From NCBI RefSeq assembly GCF_016757735.1, contig NZ_CP068439.1:124001-188000 (forward strand): 64,000 nucleotides of DNA, given 5' to 3'. The position numbers and the translations under genes were made by a program. This DNA comes from Aequorivita iocasae. Lineage in GTDB: Bacteria > Bacteroidota > Bacteroidia > Flavobacteriales > Flavobacteriaceae. Positions 44,053 to 51,927 of the stretch are shown piece by piece (positions within the stretch are counted from its first letter, which is position 1; each line of letters begins with the position of its first letter). The notes under the pieces are model-generated. The model saw only the letters and a list, made by a program, of their open reading frames with translations, was not told the DNA's origin and did not search any database.

Positions 44053-44080
44053 GTTACTTTAAATTATTCATAAAAGTAAC
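44053..44080. promoter_or_regulatory. Inverted repeat between divergent genes
   Basis: GTTACTTT (44053-44060) and AAAGTAAC (44073-44080) are perfect 8-base inverted repeats around 12 bases, two bases before the DinB-like ATG and 29 from the MATE start. A further AAAAGTAAC lies at 44085-44093 inside the coding sequence. A regulator-binding site or a 5' hairpin are both possible. Confidence 0.5.
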
Positions 44081-44081
44081 A

Positions 44082-44552
44082 ATGAAAAGTAACCAACACT
44101 TGGCAGACCGCTTTCGGGAAGTACTTCTTAACGGTACTTTTATAGCCAATACAAATTATAAAGACCAACTGGAAAACCTACCGTTGAAAATAGCGCAAAC
44201 AAAAGTAGGTGATTTAAACACCATTGCCATTTTGGCGCAGCACATACACTATTACATAAAAGGAGTTGCCAATGTCTTTAAGGGCGGGCCCTTGGAGATT
44301 AGGGACGCGTACAGTTTTGATTTTCCAGCGTTTGCTTCGGAAGCCGAATGGCAATCCTTTTTAAAAACCTTTTTCAACGATGCCGAGGAATTCGCAACGC
44401 TGGTATCCCAAATTCCAGAAAACACCTTAAACGATGTCTTTATCGATAAAAAATACGGAACTTTCCAACGGAATATTGAGGGTATGATAGAACACTGCTA
44501 TTACCACCTTGGACAGTTAGTTCTTATAAAAAAAATGATCTTAAATACTTAG
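44082..44552 (+). CDS. DinB-like protein (DUF1572/DinB superfamily)
   Basis: 156 residues from the ATG at 44082; an upstream ATG at 44016 would overlap the MATE gene and adds a non-conserved leader. The four-helix DinB pattern is seen: ALN-like LADRFREVLLNGTFIANTNYK, LAQHIHYYIKGVANVFKGG and MIEHCYYHLGQLVLIKKM, with His at DinB metal-site positions. Such proteins are often thiol-transferases or stress proteins. Exact reaction unknown. The upstream inverted repeat may regulate it together with the MATE gene. Confidence 0.75.
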   Translation: MKSNQHLADRFREVLLNGTFIANTNYKDQLENLPLKIAQTKVGDLNTIAILAQHIHYYIKGVANVFKGGPLEIRDAYSFDFPAFASEAEWQSFLKTFFNDAEEFATLVSQIPENTLNDVFIDKKYGTFQRNIEGMIEHCYYHLGQLVLIKKMILNT

Positions 44553-44633
44553 AACAATAGTGTAGCTTTTGAATGCAAATACCCACAAAATTTATCCTAC
44601 TAAACCACCGATTTAATAAAAAGTAAATACATA

Positions 44634-45404
44634 ATGAATCACATTGAAAAAATTGAGATTGAGCTTCTTCCATTACGCAACCAACTAAAAAATCACAGAC
44701 TTTACAATAACCTATCATCCATTGCAGATATCAAAACTTTTATGGAGCAGCATGTATATGCCGTTTGGGATTTTATGTCACTTTTAAAAGCACTCCAACG
44801 CGATCTTACAACCGTTACATTGCCTTGGGTGCCCGCGCCCAATGCTAGCTTGGCCCGATTTATAAACGAAATTGTTCACGGGGAGGAAAGTGATGTTAAC
44901 GAACTTGGCCAAGCACGAAGCCATTACGAAATGTACTTGGAAGCAATGGAACAAGTGGGTGCAGATACCGAAGCGGCAAATCAATTTATTTCAAAAATAA
45001 AACAGGGAAATACGGTTGCCGAAACTTTAAAAAATACCAACCTACCCCAGCGCACCAAGGATTTTGTAAACTTTACCTTTAAAACCATACAATCCGGAAA
45101 AACCCACGCCATTGCCAGTGCATTTACCTTTGGTAGGGAAGACTTAATTCCAGATATGTTTATAGAAATTCTAAAAAGTGCCGACGCAAAAAACCAGCAA
45201 TACAACAAACTGAAATATTACCTAGACCGCCACATTGAACTGGACGGCGACGAACACGGTCAGCTCTCCTTACAAATGATAACCGAACTCTGTGGAAATG
45301 ACGAACAAAAATGGAATGAATCCCTAGCAATCGCCAAACAAGCCTTACAGCACAGAATCGCACTTTGGGACTGCATTGCGAATAGAATTGACAATAGAAA
45401 TTAG
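44634..45404 (+). CDS. DUF3050 (haem-oxygenase-like fold) protein
   Basis: 256 residues, nearly all helical. The start [49 protein letters not shown] contains the conserved [12 protein letters not shown] core of DUF3050; [25 protein letters not shown] and the Glu/His residues are compatible with a haem-oxygenase-like di-iron fold. Substrate unknown. Its last codons and stop are in an AAATAGC-type heptamer run. Confidence 0.82.
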   Translation: MNHIEKIEIELLPLRNQLKNHRLYNNLSSIADIKTFMEQHVYAVWDFMSLLKALQRDLTTVTLPWVPAPNASLARFINEIVHGEESDVNELGQARSHYEMYLEAMEQVGADTEAANQFISKIKQGNTVAETLKNTNLPQRTKDFVNFTFKTIQSGKTHAIASAFTFGREDLIPDMFIEILKSADAKNQQYNKLKYYLDRHIELDGDEHGQLSLQMITELCGNDEQKWNESLAIAKQALQHRIALWDCIANRIDNRN

Positions 45405-45426
45405 CAAATAGCAAATAAATAATTTT
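45385..45426. repeat. Heptamer run through a stop codon, 6 units
   Basis: GAATTGA, CAATAGA, AATTAGC, AAATAGC, AAATAAA, TAATTTT in phase. The DUF3050 stop codon (45402-45404) is inside it. A small AAAATTC duplication follows at 45447-45460. Confidence 0.6.
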
Positions 45427-45476
45427 AAAAGACACCTTCAACATTTAAAATTCAAAATTCATCATAGTTTAAAACA

Positions 45477-47312
45477 ATGCCACGGCCCATCCCGAAATCA
45501 ATAACCGACAAAGATAAAACCAGCCTACGCGATTCGTTTAAGGCGCTAAAAACCATTCCGCGTTTTTTTAGGGAAATTTACCGAAGCAGCCCAAAACTGT
45601 TTTTCGTAAATACGTTTAGCAGGCTCATCAACGCCTTCACCCCCGTTGTAATCCTGTGGGTTGGGAAAATGATTATTGATGAAATCATCCTACAAGTTTC
45701 CCTCGAAAACCAAGATTTCACACAACTGTGGAACCTCGTCATCATCGAGTTTTGCGTGGCGGTGCTTTCCGACCTTTTGGGACGCTTGATAAATCTTACC
45801 GACGGCCTTTTGGGCGATCTGTACTCCAATATGTCTTCGGAAAAAATAATCCGCAAGACCGCAGAGCTCACCATCGCACAATTGGAAGACCCCGAATTTT
45901 ACGACAAATTGGAACGCGCCCGAACCCAAACCAACAGTCGGGTAGATTTAATGACCAATGCGCTGGGGCAAGCAGAAAGCCTGATTTCTATGGTTTCGTT
46001 GATTGCGGGCTTGATTTATTTTGAACCTATATTAATACTGATTCTTATTCTCAGCATTATTCCTTCGTTTATAAACGAGGCCAAATTCAGCAGCACGCGC
46101 TATTCGTTGGCGCGCAGTTGGACCGCCGAGCGCCGCGAACTGGATTACCTCCGCTTTATTGGCGCCAACAACCAAACCGCCAAGGAAATAAAACTCTTCG
46201 GCCTGACCGATTTTATTGCGGAACGCTTTAAAAAACTTTCGAACGATTATTACCTCATCAACAAAAAGCTGTCGCTCAAGCAGAGCCTCTACGGCTCGCT
46301 GTTCAATATCTTGGGCGTGCTCAGCTATTACGGCGCCTATGTGTATATCATTATGCGGGTGCTGGCGGGAGCCATTTCCATTGGCGAGCTCACCTTCCTT
46401 TCCGGGTCCTTCAACCGTTTGCGCAACAACCTGCAGGGCTTCTTTTCGCGCTTTACCCGTATTTCGGAAAGTGCGCTCTACCTTCAGGACTACTTTGACT
46501 TTATCGACCTAACCGTGGAGCAGACTGCCGAAGCAAAAACCCCGATACCCAAAACAATCAAGGAAGGTTTTCAGGTAAACGACCTGCACTTTGCCTACCC
46601 CGGCAGCGAGGGCGAGGTGCTAAAGGGCGTAAACTTTACGCTAAAGGCGGGCGAAAAGATGGCCTTTGTGGGGCAGAACGGTGCGGGCAAGACCACGCTC
46701 ATCAAACTCTTCCTGCGCTTTTACGAACCCACCCAGGGCGAGATCCTTTTGGACGGCATCAACATAAACCAGTTTGATGTGGATGAATACCGAAAACGTT
46801 TTGGCGTGATCTTTCAGGACTTTTTTAAATATGAATTTACCCTGCGCGAAAACATAGCCGTGGGCAATATAGACCAAGTGCAGAACGACGAGATAATAAA
46901 CTACGCCGCCAGCAAAAGCCTCGCGGAACAAGTGGTGACCGAAATGGCAGATGGGCTGGAACAACGCCTGGGCAGAAGGTTTTACAAAGGCACCGAACTA
47001 AGCGGTGGGCAGTGGCAAAAGGTGGCCCTGGCCCGTGCCTATATGAAGGACGCCGATGTGATGGTGCTGGACGAGCCCACCAGCGCACTGGATGCGCAGG
47101 CGGAGTACGATGTTTTTGAACGCTTTATAGCCCTTACCAAAGGCAAGACCAGCATTATTATTAGCCACCGCTTTAGCACCGTACGGATGGCAGACCGTAT
47201 TTTGGTATTGCAGCACGGCCAAGTGGTGGAACTGGGCACCCACGAGGAGTTAATGGCGCACCCAAAATTGTACTCGGAGTTGTTTAAGTTGCAGGCGGCG
47301 GGGTATCAATGA
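45477..47312 (+). CDS. ABC exporter, fused membrane and ATPase domains
   Basis: 611 residues. Six transmembrane helices (residues about 35-320) precede the ATPase: Walker A GQNGAGKTT, signature LSGGQWQKVALARAY, Walker B VMVLDEPTSALD, H-loop IISHRFSTV. The family exports lipids, peptides or drugs as a dimer. The gene is G+C-rich compared with its right-hand neighbours, marking the left edge of the A+T-rich restriction island. No dedicated partner is visible. Confidence 0.92.
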   Translation: MPRPIPKSITDKDKTSLRDSFKALKTIPRFFREIYRSSPKLFFVNTFSRLINAFTPVVILWVGKMIIDEIILQVSLENQDFTQLWNLVIIEFCVAVLSDLLGRLINLTDGLLGDLYSNMSSEKIIRKTAELTIAQLEDPEFYDKLERARTQTNSRVDLMTNALGQAESLISMVSLIAGLIYFEPILILILILSIIPSFINEAKFSSTRYSLARSWTAERRELDYLRFIGANNQTAKEIKLFGLTDFIAERFKKLSNDYYLINKKLSLKQSLYGSLFNILGVLSYYGAYVYIIMRVLAGAISIGELTFLSGSFNRLRNNLQGFFSRFTRISESALYLQDYFDFIDLTVEQTAEAKTPIPKTIKEGFQVNDLHFAYPGSEGEVLKGVNFTLKAGEKMAFVGQNGAGKTTLIKLFLRFYEPTQGEILLDGININQFDVDEYRKRFGVIFQDFFKYEFTLRENIAVGNIDQVQNDEIINYAASKSLAEQVVTEMADGLEQRLGRRFYKGTELSGGQWQKVALARAYMKDADVMVLDEPTSALDAQAEYDVFERFIALTKGKTSIIISHRFSTVRMADRILVLQHGQVVELGTHEELMAHPKLYSELFKLQAAGYQ

Positions 47313-47420
47313 TTATATTAAAAGAAGTTATTAACAGGAACATGTGTTGAAAATTATCATACATTCCTATAATTACTAAGTTTGATTTTGTTATTTTGTG
47401 GCTTAACCATAAATACCTAA

Positions 47421-48254
47421 ATGAAAAAGAATAAACTAGTAGCTCCATTTGTAAAATGGGTTGGTGGCAAACGACAATTAATGCCTGCTATTAAGGAGAT
47501 TCTACCCAATAATTTTTCTACATATTATGAGCCCTTTATCGGTGGAGGAGCAGTTTTATTTGAAATTCAGCCTAAAAAAGCATTTATTAATGATTCCAAT
47601 GAAGAATTAGTTAATACCTATAAGGTTATTAAGAATTATCCTGAGGAATTGATTTCAGATTTAAAAACACATATAAATACTTCGGATTATTTTTACAAAA
47701 TTAGATCACTTGATAGAGAAAGTAATTTTGATAAAATGTCTGATATTAAAAGAGCCTCAAGAGTCATCTACCTTAATAAAACTTGCTACAATGGTTTGTA
47801 TAGAGTAAATAACTCGGGCGAATTTAATTCCCCGTTTGGAAGATATAAAAATCCCAATATAGTAAATGAAGTTACAATACGTGCAGTAAGTAAATATCTA
47901 AGAAACAATGATATCACTATCATAAACGGAGATTTTGAAAATGCTTTAAATAATATTAGAAAAGGAAGTTTTGTTTACTTTGATCCACCTTACGATCCTG
48001 TTTCTAAAAGCTCAAATTTCACAGGTTATGTACAAGGTGGATTTAATATTTTTGACCAAGTTCGACTAAGAGATTTATGTGATAAGCTTGATAAAAAAGG
48101 TGTTAGTTTTTTAGTTTCAAATTCTGCAACTCAGTTTATTATGGATTTATATTCAAGATATAATATCACTCTAGTAAAAGCAAACAGACCCATAAATTCA
48201 GATGCTACTAAAAGGGGGGAAATTGATGAAGTTCTTATCAGAAATTATGAGTGA
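47421..48254 (+). CDS. DNA adenine methyltransferase, D12/Dam class (DpnM-like)
   Basis: 277 residues. FVKWVGGKRQL (residues 10-20) and YYEPFIGGGAVLF (35-47) form the SAM pocket, and YFDPPYDP (187-194) is the DPPY N6-adenine motif. The length, VYFDPPYDPVSKSSNFTGY and the missing target recognition extension fit Dam/DpnM enzymes, many of which methylate GATC, but D12 enzymes of other specificity exist. A restriction endonuclease gene begins eight bases before its stop, so it is the protective half of a restriction-modification system. The region is A+T-rich, indicating recent acquisition. Confidence 0.93.
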   Translation: MKKNKLVAPFVKWVGGKRQLMPAIKEILPNNFSTYYEPFIGGGAVLFEIQPKKAFINDSNEELVNTYKVIKNYPEELISDLKTHINTSDYFYKIRSLDRESNFDKMSDIKRASRVIYLNKTCYNGLYRVNNSGEFNSPFGRYKNPNIVNEVTIRAVSKYLRNNDITIINGDFENALNNIRKGSFVYFDPPYDPVSKSSNFTGYVQGGFNIFDQVRLRDLCDKLDKKGVSFLVSNSATQFIMDLYSRYNITLVKANRPINSDATKRGEIDEVLIRNYE

Positions 48255-49527
48255 TACTAAGAATGACATAGCTTGGGCTCAATTATTTTCTAAATATAAA
48301 ATTGTAGAAGAGGTTAGTAAGAAAGGCTTTTATGAAATCTCATCAACGGTAATAAACAAGTTTAGAGAAGCCCGTCTTATGACCAAATTTGATTATCGCT
48401 CTCAATTACCAGAAATTTTCTCTAAAAATAATCTTTCCATTCTTCCTATTACACGGGGAAAATATGTTATTTCGGACTTTGAAACATATAACGACTTTGA
48501 AAGCTCAAACCCAATACCAAAAAAAATAGATTTTCCGAATTATTTGGAAAGTATAAAATACGATAATATAACTAGCGAATCGACTGCTTTAAACTGTGCT
48601 TTCGTTACAGGTATTATTGAAGATTTTATCCAAGACGATCAAATAATGCCAACAGTAAGTGGTAGAATGAGTTCTTCAAATTTTGATTTTAGTATTGAAA
48701 CACCATCACGAGTATTAAACATTAGTGTCAATAATAGTCAGGTAGAAATTGACGGAGGATATGAAGGAGTTAAATCTTTAAATTTAATCGAAGCAAAAAA
48801 TTCTATTTCCAAAGATTTCCTAATCCGTCAACTCTACTATCCTTTTAAATTGTGGAGCGGAAAAATAAATAAAGAAATACGCCCTATCTTTTTAACCTAT
48901 TCAAATGGTATTTTTCATTTTCGGGAATATTTCTTCGAAGATCCTAATCACTATAATTCATTAATTTTAAAACAAGAAAAAAAATATATAATTAGGGATG
49001 GTGCTATTAATATAGAACTAATTCAAAGAATTGCTCACGAAATAAAAACCGTTAAAGAACCTGAAATACCATTTCCGCAAGCTGATTCATTTGAAAGAGT
49101 AATTAATATTTGTGAATTACTTAATGAAAATGGTACTTTAACTAGAGAATATGTTACCGTAAACTATGATTTTGATGTTCGACAAACTAACTATTATACA
49201 GATGCTGGAAGATATCTGGGTCTTATAGATAAATCAAAAGAGAATAATGAGATCGTGTATTACCTCACAGATTTGGGTAAAAGAATTTTTAATCTACCCT
49301 TGACTGAAAGACAAGTTGAATTTATCCGGCTTATCTTATCTCACGAGGTTTTTAATAAAGTGATTAATTCTTATTTTGAAAATGCTGAATCTCCCACCAG
49401 CCATCAAACCGTTTCTTTAATGAAAACATCTAATTTATATAATGTTAACTCAGAAAGTACATTTTATAGAAGATCTTCTACTATTTTAAGTTGGGTTAAT
49501 TGGATAATTGATCAGATTGAAGAATAA
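48247..49527 (+). CDS. Type II restriction endonuclease, PD-(D/E)xK with winged-helix tail
   Basis: 426 residues from the ATG at 48247, which overlaps the methylase stop (ATGAGTGA); ATGs at 48226 and 48202 are alternatives, the former after a GGGGGG stretch. The nuclease site is seen as D169 in EIDGGYEG and E182-A-K184 in NLIEAKN, the PD-(D/E)xK arrangement. Residues about 283-420 look like a winged-helix or DNA-binding region (VINICELLNENGTLTREYV, YYLTDLGKRIF). Proteins of this kind occur beside Dam-type methylases and are usually annotated as restriction enzymes. The target should match the methylase. Confidence 0.85.
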   Translation: MSDTKNDIAWAQLFSKYKIVEEVSKKGFYEISSTVINKFREARLMTKFDYRSQLPEIFSKNNLSILPITRGKYVISDFETYNDFESSNPIPKKIDFPNYLESIKYDNITSESTALNCAFVTGIIEDFIQDDQIMPTVSGRMSSSNFDFSIETPSRVLNISVNNSQVEIDGGYEGVKSLNLIEAKNSISKDFLIRQLYYPFKLWSGKINKEIRPIFLTYSNGIFHFREYFFEDPNHYNSLILKQEKKYIIRDGAINIELIQRIAHEIKTVKEPEIPFPQADSFERVINICELLNENGTLTREYVTVNYDFDVRQTNYYTDAGRYLGLIDKSKENNEIVYYLTDLGKRIFNLPLTERQVEFIRLILSHEVFNKVINSYFENAESPTSHQTVSLMKTSNLYNVNSESTFYRRSSTILSWVNWIIDQIEE

Positions 49528-50390
49528 TGGCTTGTAAAAAAAATCATATTGATACTGATCAAATCATAAAAGATTTACCAATTAGCCAAGGGAACTTTGA
49601 ACGACATAAGTGTGCTTCCTGCGCGTATGAAAAAGGCCTACAAAACGGCGCGAAAAAACTACTGAATTTCGATCTGGAAGACTTTATCACAAATCTAGAA
49701 AAGAGCCAAAAGGGCTTTAGGCGTCATAGAAGCGCTATTGAAGCATACACTTTAGGATTTTTTCATGGTCTGAATGGCGATAATAATCATTTAGCAATCA
49801 AAGATAAATCTAGAATTGCATCACAGATGAGAGATTTTGGATTATCGATGGTTGCAAAAGGGGTAGTTAATGCAACTTTTTCTGAAATGGGGGAACCTTA
49901 TTCACACGCTATGGGTTTAGTTCAAGTTGCAAATGGATTTGAAATCTTAATTAAATCGAAAATAGTTGAAGAACATCCTCTTTTAGTGTTTACAAAAATT
50001 CCTAAAGAAGCGAATTTAGTAGATGGAAATATTAAAATGGAAGATTTATTAGAACACGGACAAACCATTATGTATTCGGAATTACCAGATAGACTGTGGG
50101 CAACAACTGGTTATAAAATTGAATCTTTAGACTTATATAATAAGTTTGGTAGAATAAGAAATCAAATTATTCATTTTGCCATTCCTCAAATTTCATTGGC
50201 TAATTTAACTTTAGAATATACATTTAAAATAATTGAAAAAGCTATTAATACTTGGTGGGATGTTACAATTCTTGATTATGCACAAGAATATGATGATGTT
50301 ATTTTAGAGTATATTTTTGAAAGAATAGAAGATTTAGGTCTTAAAACAATTTATACAGTAGATAATAATTTTCATCTGAAAAAAAAGTAG
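49527..50390 (+). CDS. HEPN-like third protein of the restriction island
   Basis: 287 residues, starting at the ATG sharing its A with the nuclease stop (TAATG). Residues 11-85 contain two copies of a module exactly 40 residues apart: I14/L17/S20/Q21/F24/R26/H27/A30/A33/Y34/G37/G41 match I54/L57/S60/Q61/F64/R66/H67/A70/A73/Y74/G77/G81. Residues 125-245 resemble a HEPN domain (LVQVANGFEILIKSKIVEEH) with the RNase-type R-x4-H motif R211-N212...H216 in RIRNQIIHFAI. I know no named family for the whole protein. Coupling suggests a defence accessory, perhaps an RNase or toxin acting with the nuclease. Confidence 0.65.
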   Translation: MACKKNHIDTDQIIKDLPISQGNFERHKCASCAYEKGLQNGAKKLLNFDLEDFITNLEKSQKGFRRHRSAIEAYTLGFFHGLNGDNNHLAIKDKSRIASQMRDFGLSMVAKGVVNATFSEMGEPYSHAMGLVQVANGFEILIKSKIVEEHPLLVFTKIPKEANLVDGNIKMEDLLEHGQTIMYSELPDRLWATTGYKIESLDLYNKFGRIRNQIIHFAIPQISLANLTLEYTFKIIEKAINTWWDVTILDYAQEYDDVILEYIFERIEDLGLKTIYTVDNNFHLKKK

Positions 50391-50409
50391 TTCGCCCCCC
50401 CTAGCGCAC

Positions 50410-50426
50410 GCCTGCCGGATGCAGGC
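50410..50426. repeat. Short GC hairpin at the right edge of the island
   Basis: GCCTGC and GCAGGC pair around CGGAT. It follows CGCCCCCCCTAGCGCACGC (50393-50411), which resembles GTGCCCCCCCTGGCACGC at 51239-51256, so a similar GC-rich text frames the HU-like gene. Confidence 0.6.
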
Positions 50427-50480
50427 AAGTTTGCCACGTGTGCCCGACAACTTCACAACCCCAATACACACCCCACAAAA

Positions 50481-50590
50481 AAAACAAAGCCACATTTCAT
50501 ATAAAACATGGCTTAGTTTAGGGTGAAACATAGCCATGTTTTGGGTAAAACATAGCTATGTTTTTGTAAAAAGAAGGCTATCTTTCGGCA
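50481..50590. repeat. Five tandem 22-base repeats, running into the HU-like gene
   Basis: Units start at 50481, 50503, 50525, 50547 and 50569. Each has the core AAAACAT(A/G)GC and, in units 2-5, (T/C)TATGTTT-like right halves; units 3 and 4 are palindromic, and 50547-50564 is a perfect 18-base palindrome. Unit 5 contains the HU-like stop codon (50578-50580) and the last codons of the gene. Roles as a bidirectional terminator or protein-binding array are both possible. Confidence 0.85.
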
Positions 50591-50973
50591 ACCTTCTTAA
50601 AACCTGCATTCTTCATGGCATCCAGGATACGCTTGCCCGCACGGTAGCGCACGCTTACTTTCTTGATCATACTGTTGGCCACAAAATCGTCCTGCGTATC
50701 GGCAGGGCCGCTGCTAATGGATGGGTATAGGCTACCCAATTTCTCCAAGCGCACTACCTTACTGTCCGACAGCGCTTTTTGGATTACGTTTTCCAGCGCA
50801 ATGATTACGCCCTTAATATCGGGCTCGCTCAACGCACTGAACTTTTCAATTTCCGACACTAGGTCGTCAATGGTCATTTCGCCATCATTTACCATGCTGG
50901 CATACCACTTTCTGGTCCCCCCGCCCGCTACGCCGGGTTCCGCTCTTTGCACTACTTTATACTTAATAGGCAT
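50578..50973 (-). CDS. HU-family DNA-binding protein (HU-related group)
   Basis: 131 residues. MTIDDLVSEIEKFSALSEPDIKGVIIALENVIQKALSDSKVVRLEKLGSLYPSISS is the helical and DNA-arm beginning of HU-like proteins of the Bacteroidota 'HU-related' group, which are larger than classic HU. The end RYRAGKRILDAMKNAGFKKVAER is basic. It starts MPIKYKVVQRAEPGVAGGGTRKWYASMV, the family's characteristic opening. It probably shapes the nucleoid or regulates; several copies per genome are usual. It faces the restriction operon (convergent) with the 22-base array between. Confidence 0.85.
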   Translation of the reverse strand: MPIKYKVVQRAEPGVAGGGTRKWYASMVNDGEMTIDDLVSEIEKFSALSEPDIKGVIIALENVIQKALSDSKVVRLEKLGSLYPSISSGPADTQDDFVANSMIKKVSVRYRAGKRILDAMKNAGFKKVAER

Positions 50974-51247
50974 ACTTAAAAAATTTAAAGATTAATAAAA
51001 AAATTAAATGGTCCTAAAATAAAAGCGTTAGCAAAACGGCAACTTCTACAGGGAAAGGCGCCAAGACGCCATACCGTATGTATGTTCCGCGAACCAACGC
51101 GTTCGCTACAAATAAACTGGGGAGAAAAGATTAAACCGTTTGGGTTTCAGTATTTTAAAAATAGGAAGGGAAGGCGAAAAAACAAAATGTTTTTTTGATT
51201 TATTGTGAAAATACCCCGCTAGCGCGAACATCCTACTTGTGCCCCCC

Positions 51248-51307
51248 CTGGCACGCTTTGCAAAAGCGCGCCAGATTAAACGCTTTATAAAAGTGCGCCA
51301 GAGTGAG
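51248..51307. repeat. Two tandem 27-base hairpin units
   Basis: Units at 51254-51280 and 51281-51307 share CGCTTT..AAAAG(C/T)GCGCCAGA. The first is part of a 12-base stem (CTGGC-A-CGCTTT against AAAGCG-C-GCCAG, 51248-51274) with one mismatch; the second forms a shorter hairpin. The gap 50974-51425 around it has a GCGAAC...GTTCGC hairpin at about 51093-51110 and no other gene. Confidence 0.8.
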
Positions 51308-51425
51308 TCTCCCTACTTACCTTCATTAAAGAATAATCCTACCAAATATGCCACACACGTATCAACAATATTCTTTACTTTTAACCCTACTAAAACAACT
51401 ACAACCAAAACCCTGCGCTAGCTTA

Positions 51426-51806
51426 ATGAAACTGTATAGCCTAACAAAAGTTACCTTCCTTTTTATTGCAATGAGTGCCCTGCTATCCTGCAACAATGAC
51501 GAAAAAAATAACAACACAGATTCAACCAAAAGCTTACTTGGCGTATGGCAACGCAGCGACTTTAGCGAGGAATATGACTACAAACTGTATTTTAATACGG
51601 AAGGCAACGGCTACAGTACCGAATACATAGCCCAGCCGGGCGGCACCGCAATTTCAAACTTCAGGCCCTTTAACTGGAGCAGCAGCGAAACCACCCTTAC
51701 CCTAGATTATGAGGACGGCGCTACCGATGCCACCCCCTTTACCATAAACGCCGCCGGACAATTGCTGGCTTCGGGTTTAGGCAATGTACCCTTCAATAAG
51801 CTATAG
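51426..51806 (+). CDS. Lipocalin-like small lipoprotein
   Basis: 126 residues from the ATG at 51426, which gives a clean lipoprotein signal (SLTKVTFLFIAMSALLSC, then NNDEKNNN); a frame open upstream to 51348 lacks this. The mature domain is beta-rich and short: LGVWQRSDFSEEYDYKLYFNTEGNGYSTEY, WSSSETTLTLDYED and FTINAAGQLLASG, the pattern of small lipocalin-like proteins of Bacteroidota. Probably attached to the outer membrane. Function unknown. Confidence 0.7.
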   Translation: MKLYSLTKVTFLFIAMSALLSCNNDEKNNNTDSTKSLLGVWQRSDFSEEYDYKLYFNTEGNGYSTEYIAQPGGTAISNFRPFNWSSSETTLTLDYEDGATDATPFTINAAGQLLASGLGNVPFNKL

Positions 51807-51927
51807 TGTTTTCTGCTATACTGGTTTAGCGCTGCTCGTGTGTGCACTCGTCTGTTACAAAACTCTTAAATCATCTTTAAAAAAATCAATTTAATGTAAC
51901 TTGCCGCCCTATAAAAAAGTGAAAAAT

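Noticed and set aside
47313-50480. Integrated phage or integrative element around the restriction genes
   Set aside because: No integrase, no tRNA target and no clear matching direct repeats at the edges; only base composition suggests transfer.
50481-50590. Plasmid-type iteron origin
   Set aside because: Repeat length would fit, but there is no rep gene and the array lies at the end of a chromosomal HU-like gene; kept only as a remote alternative.
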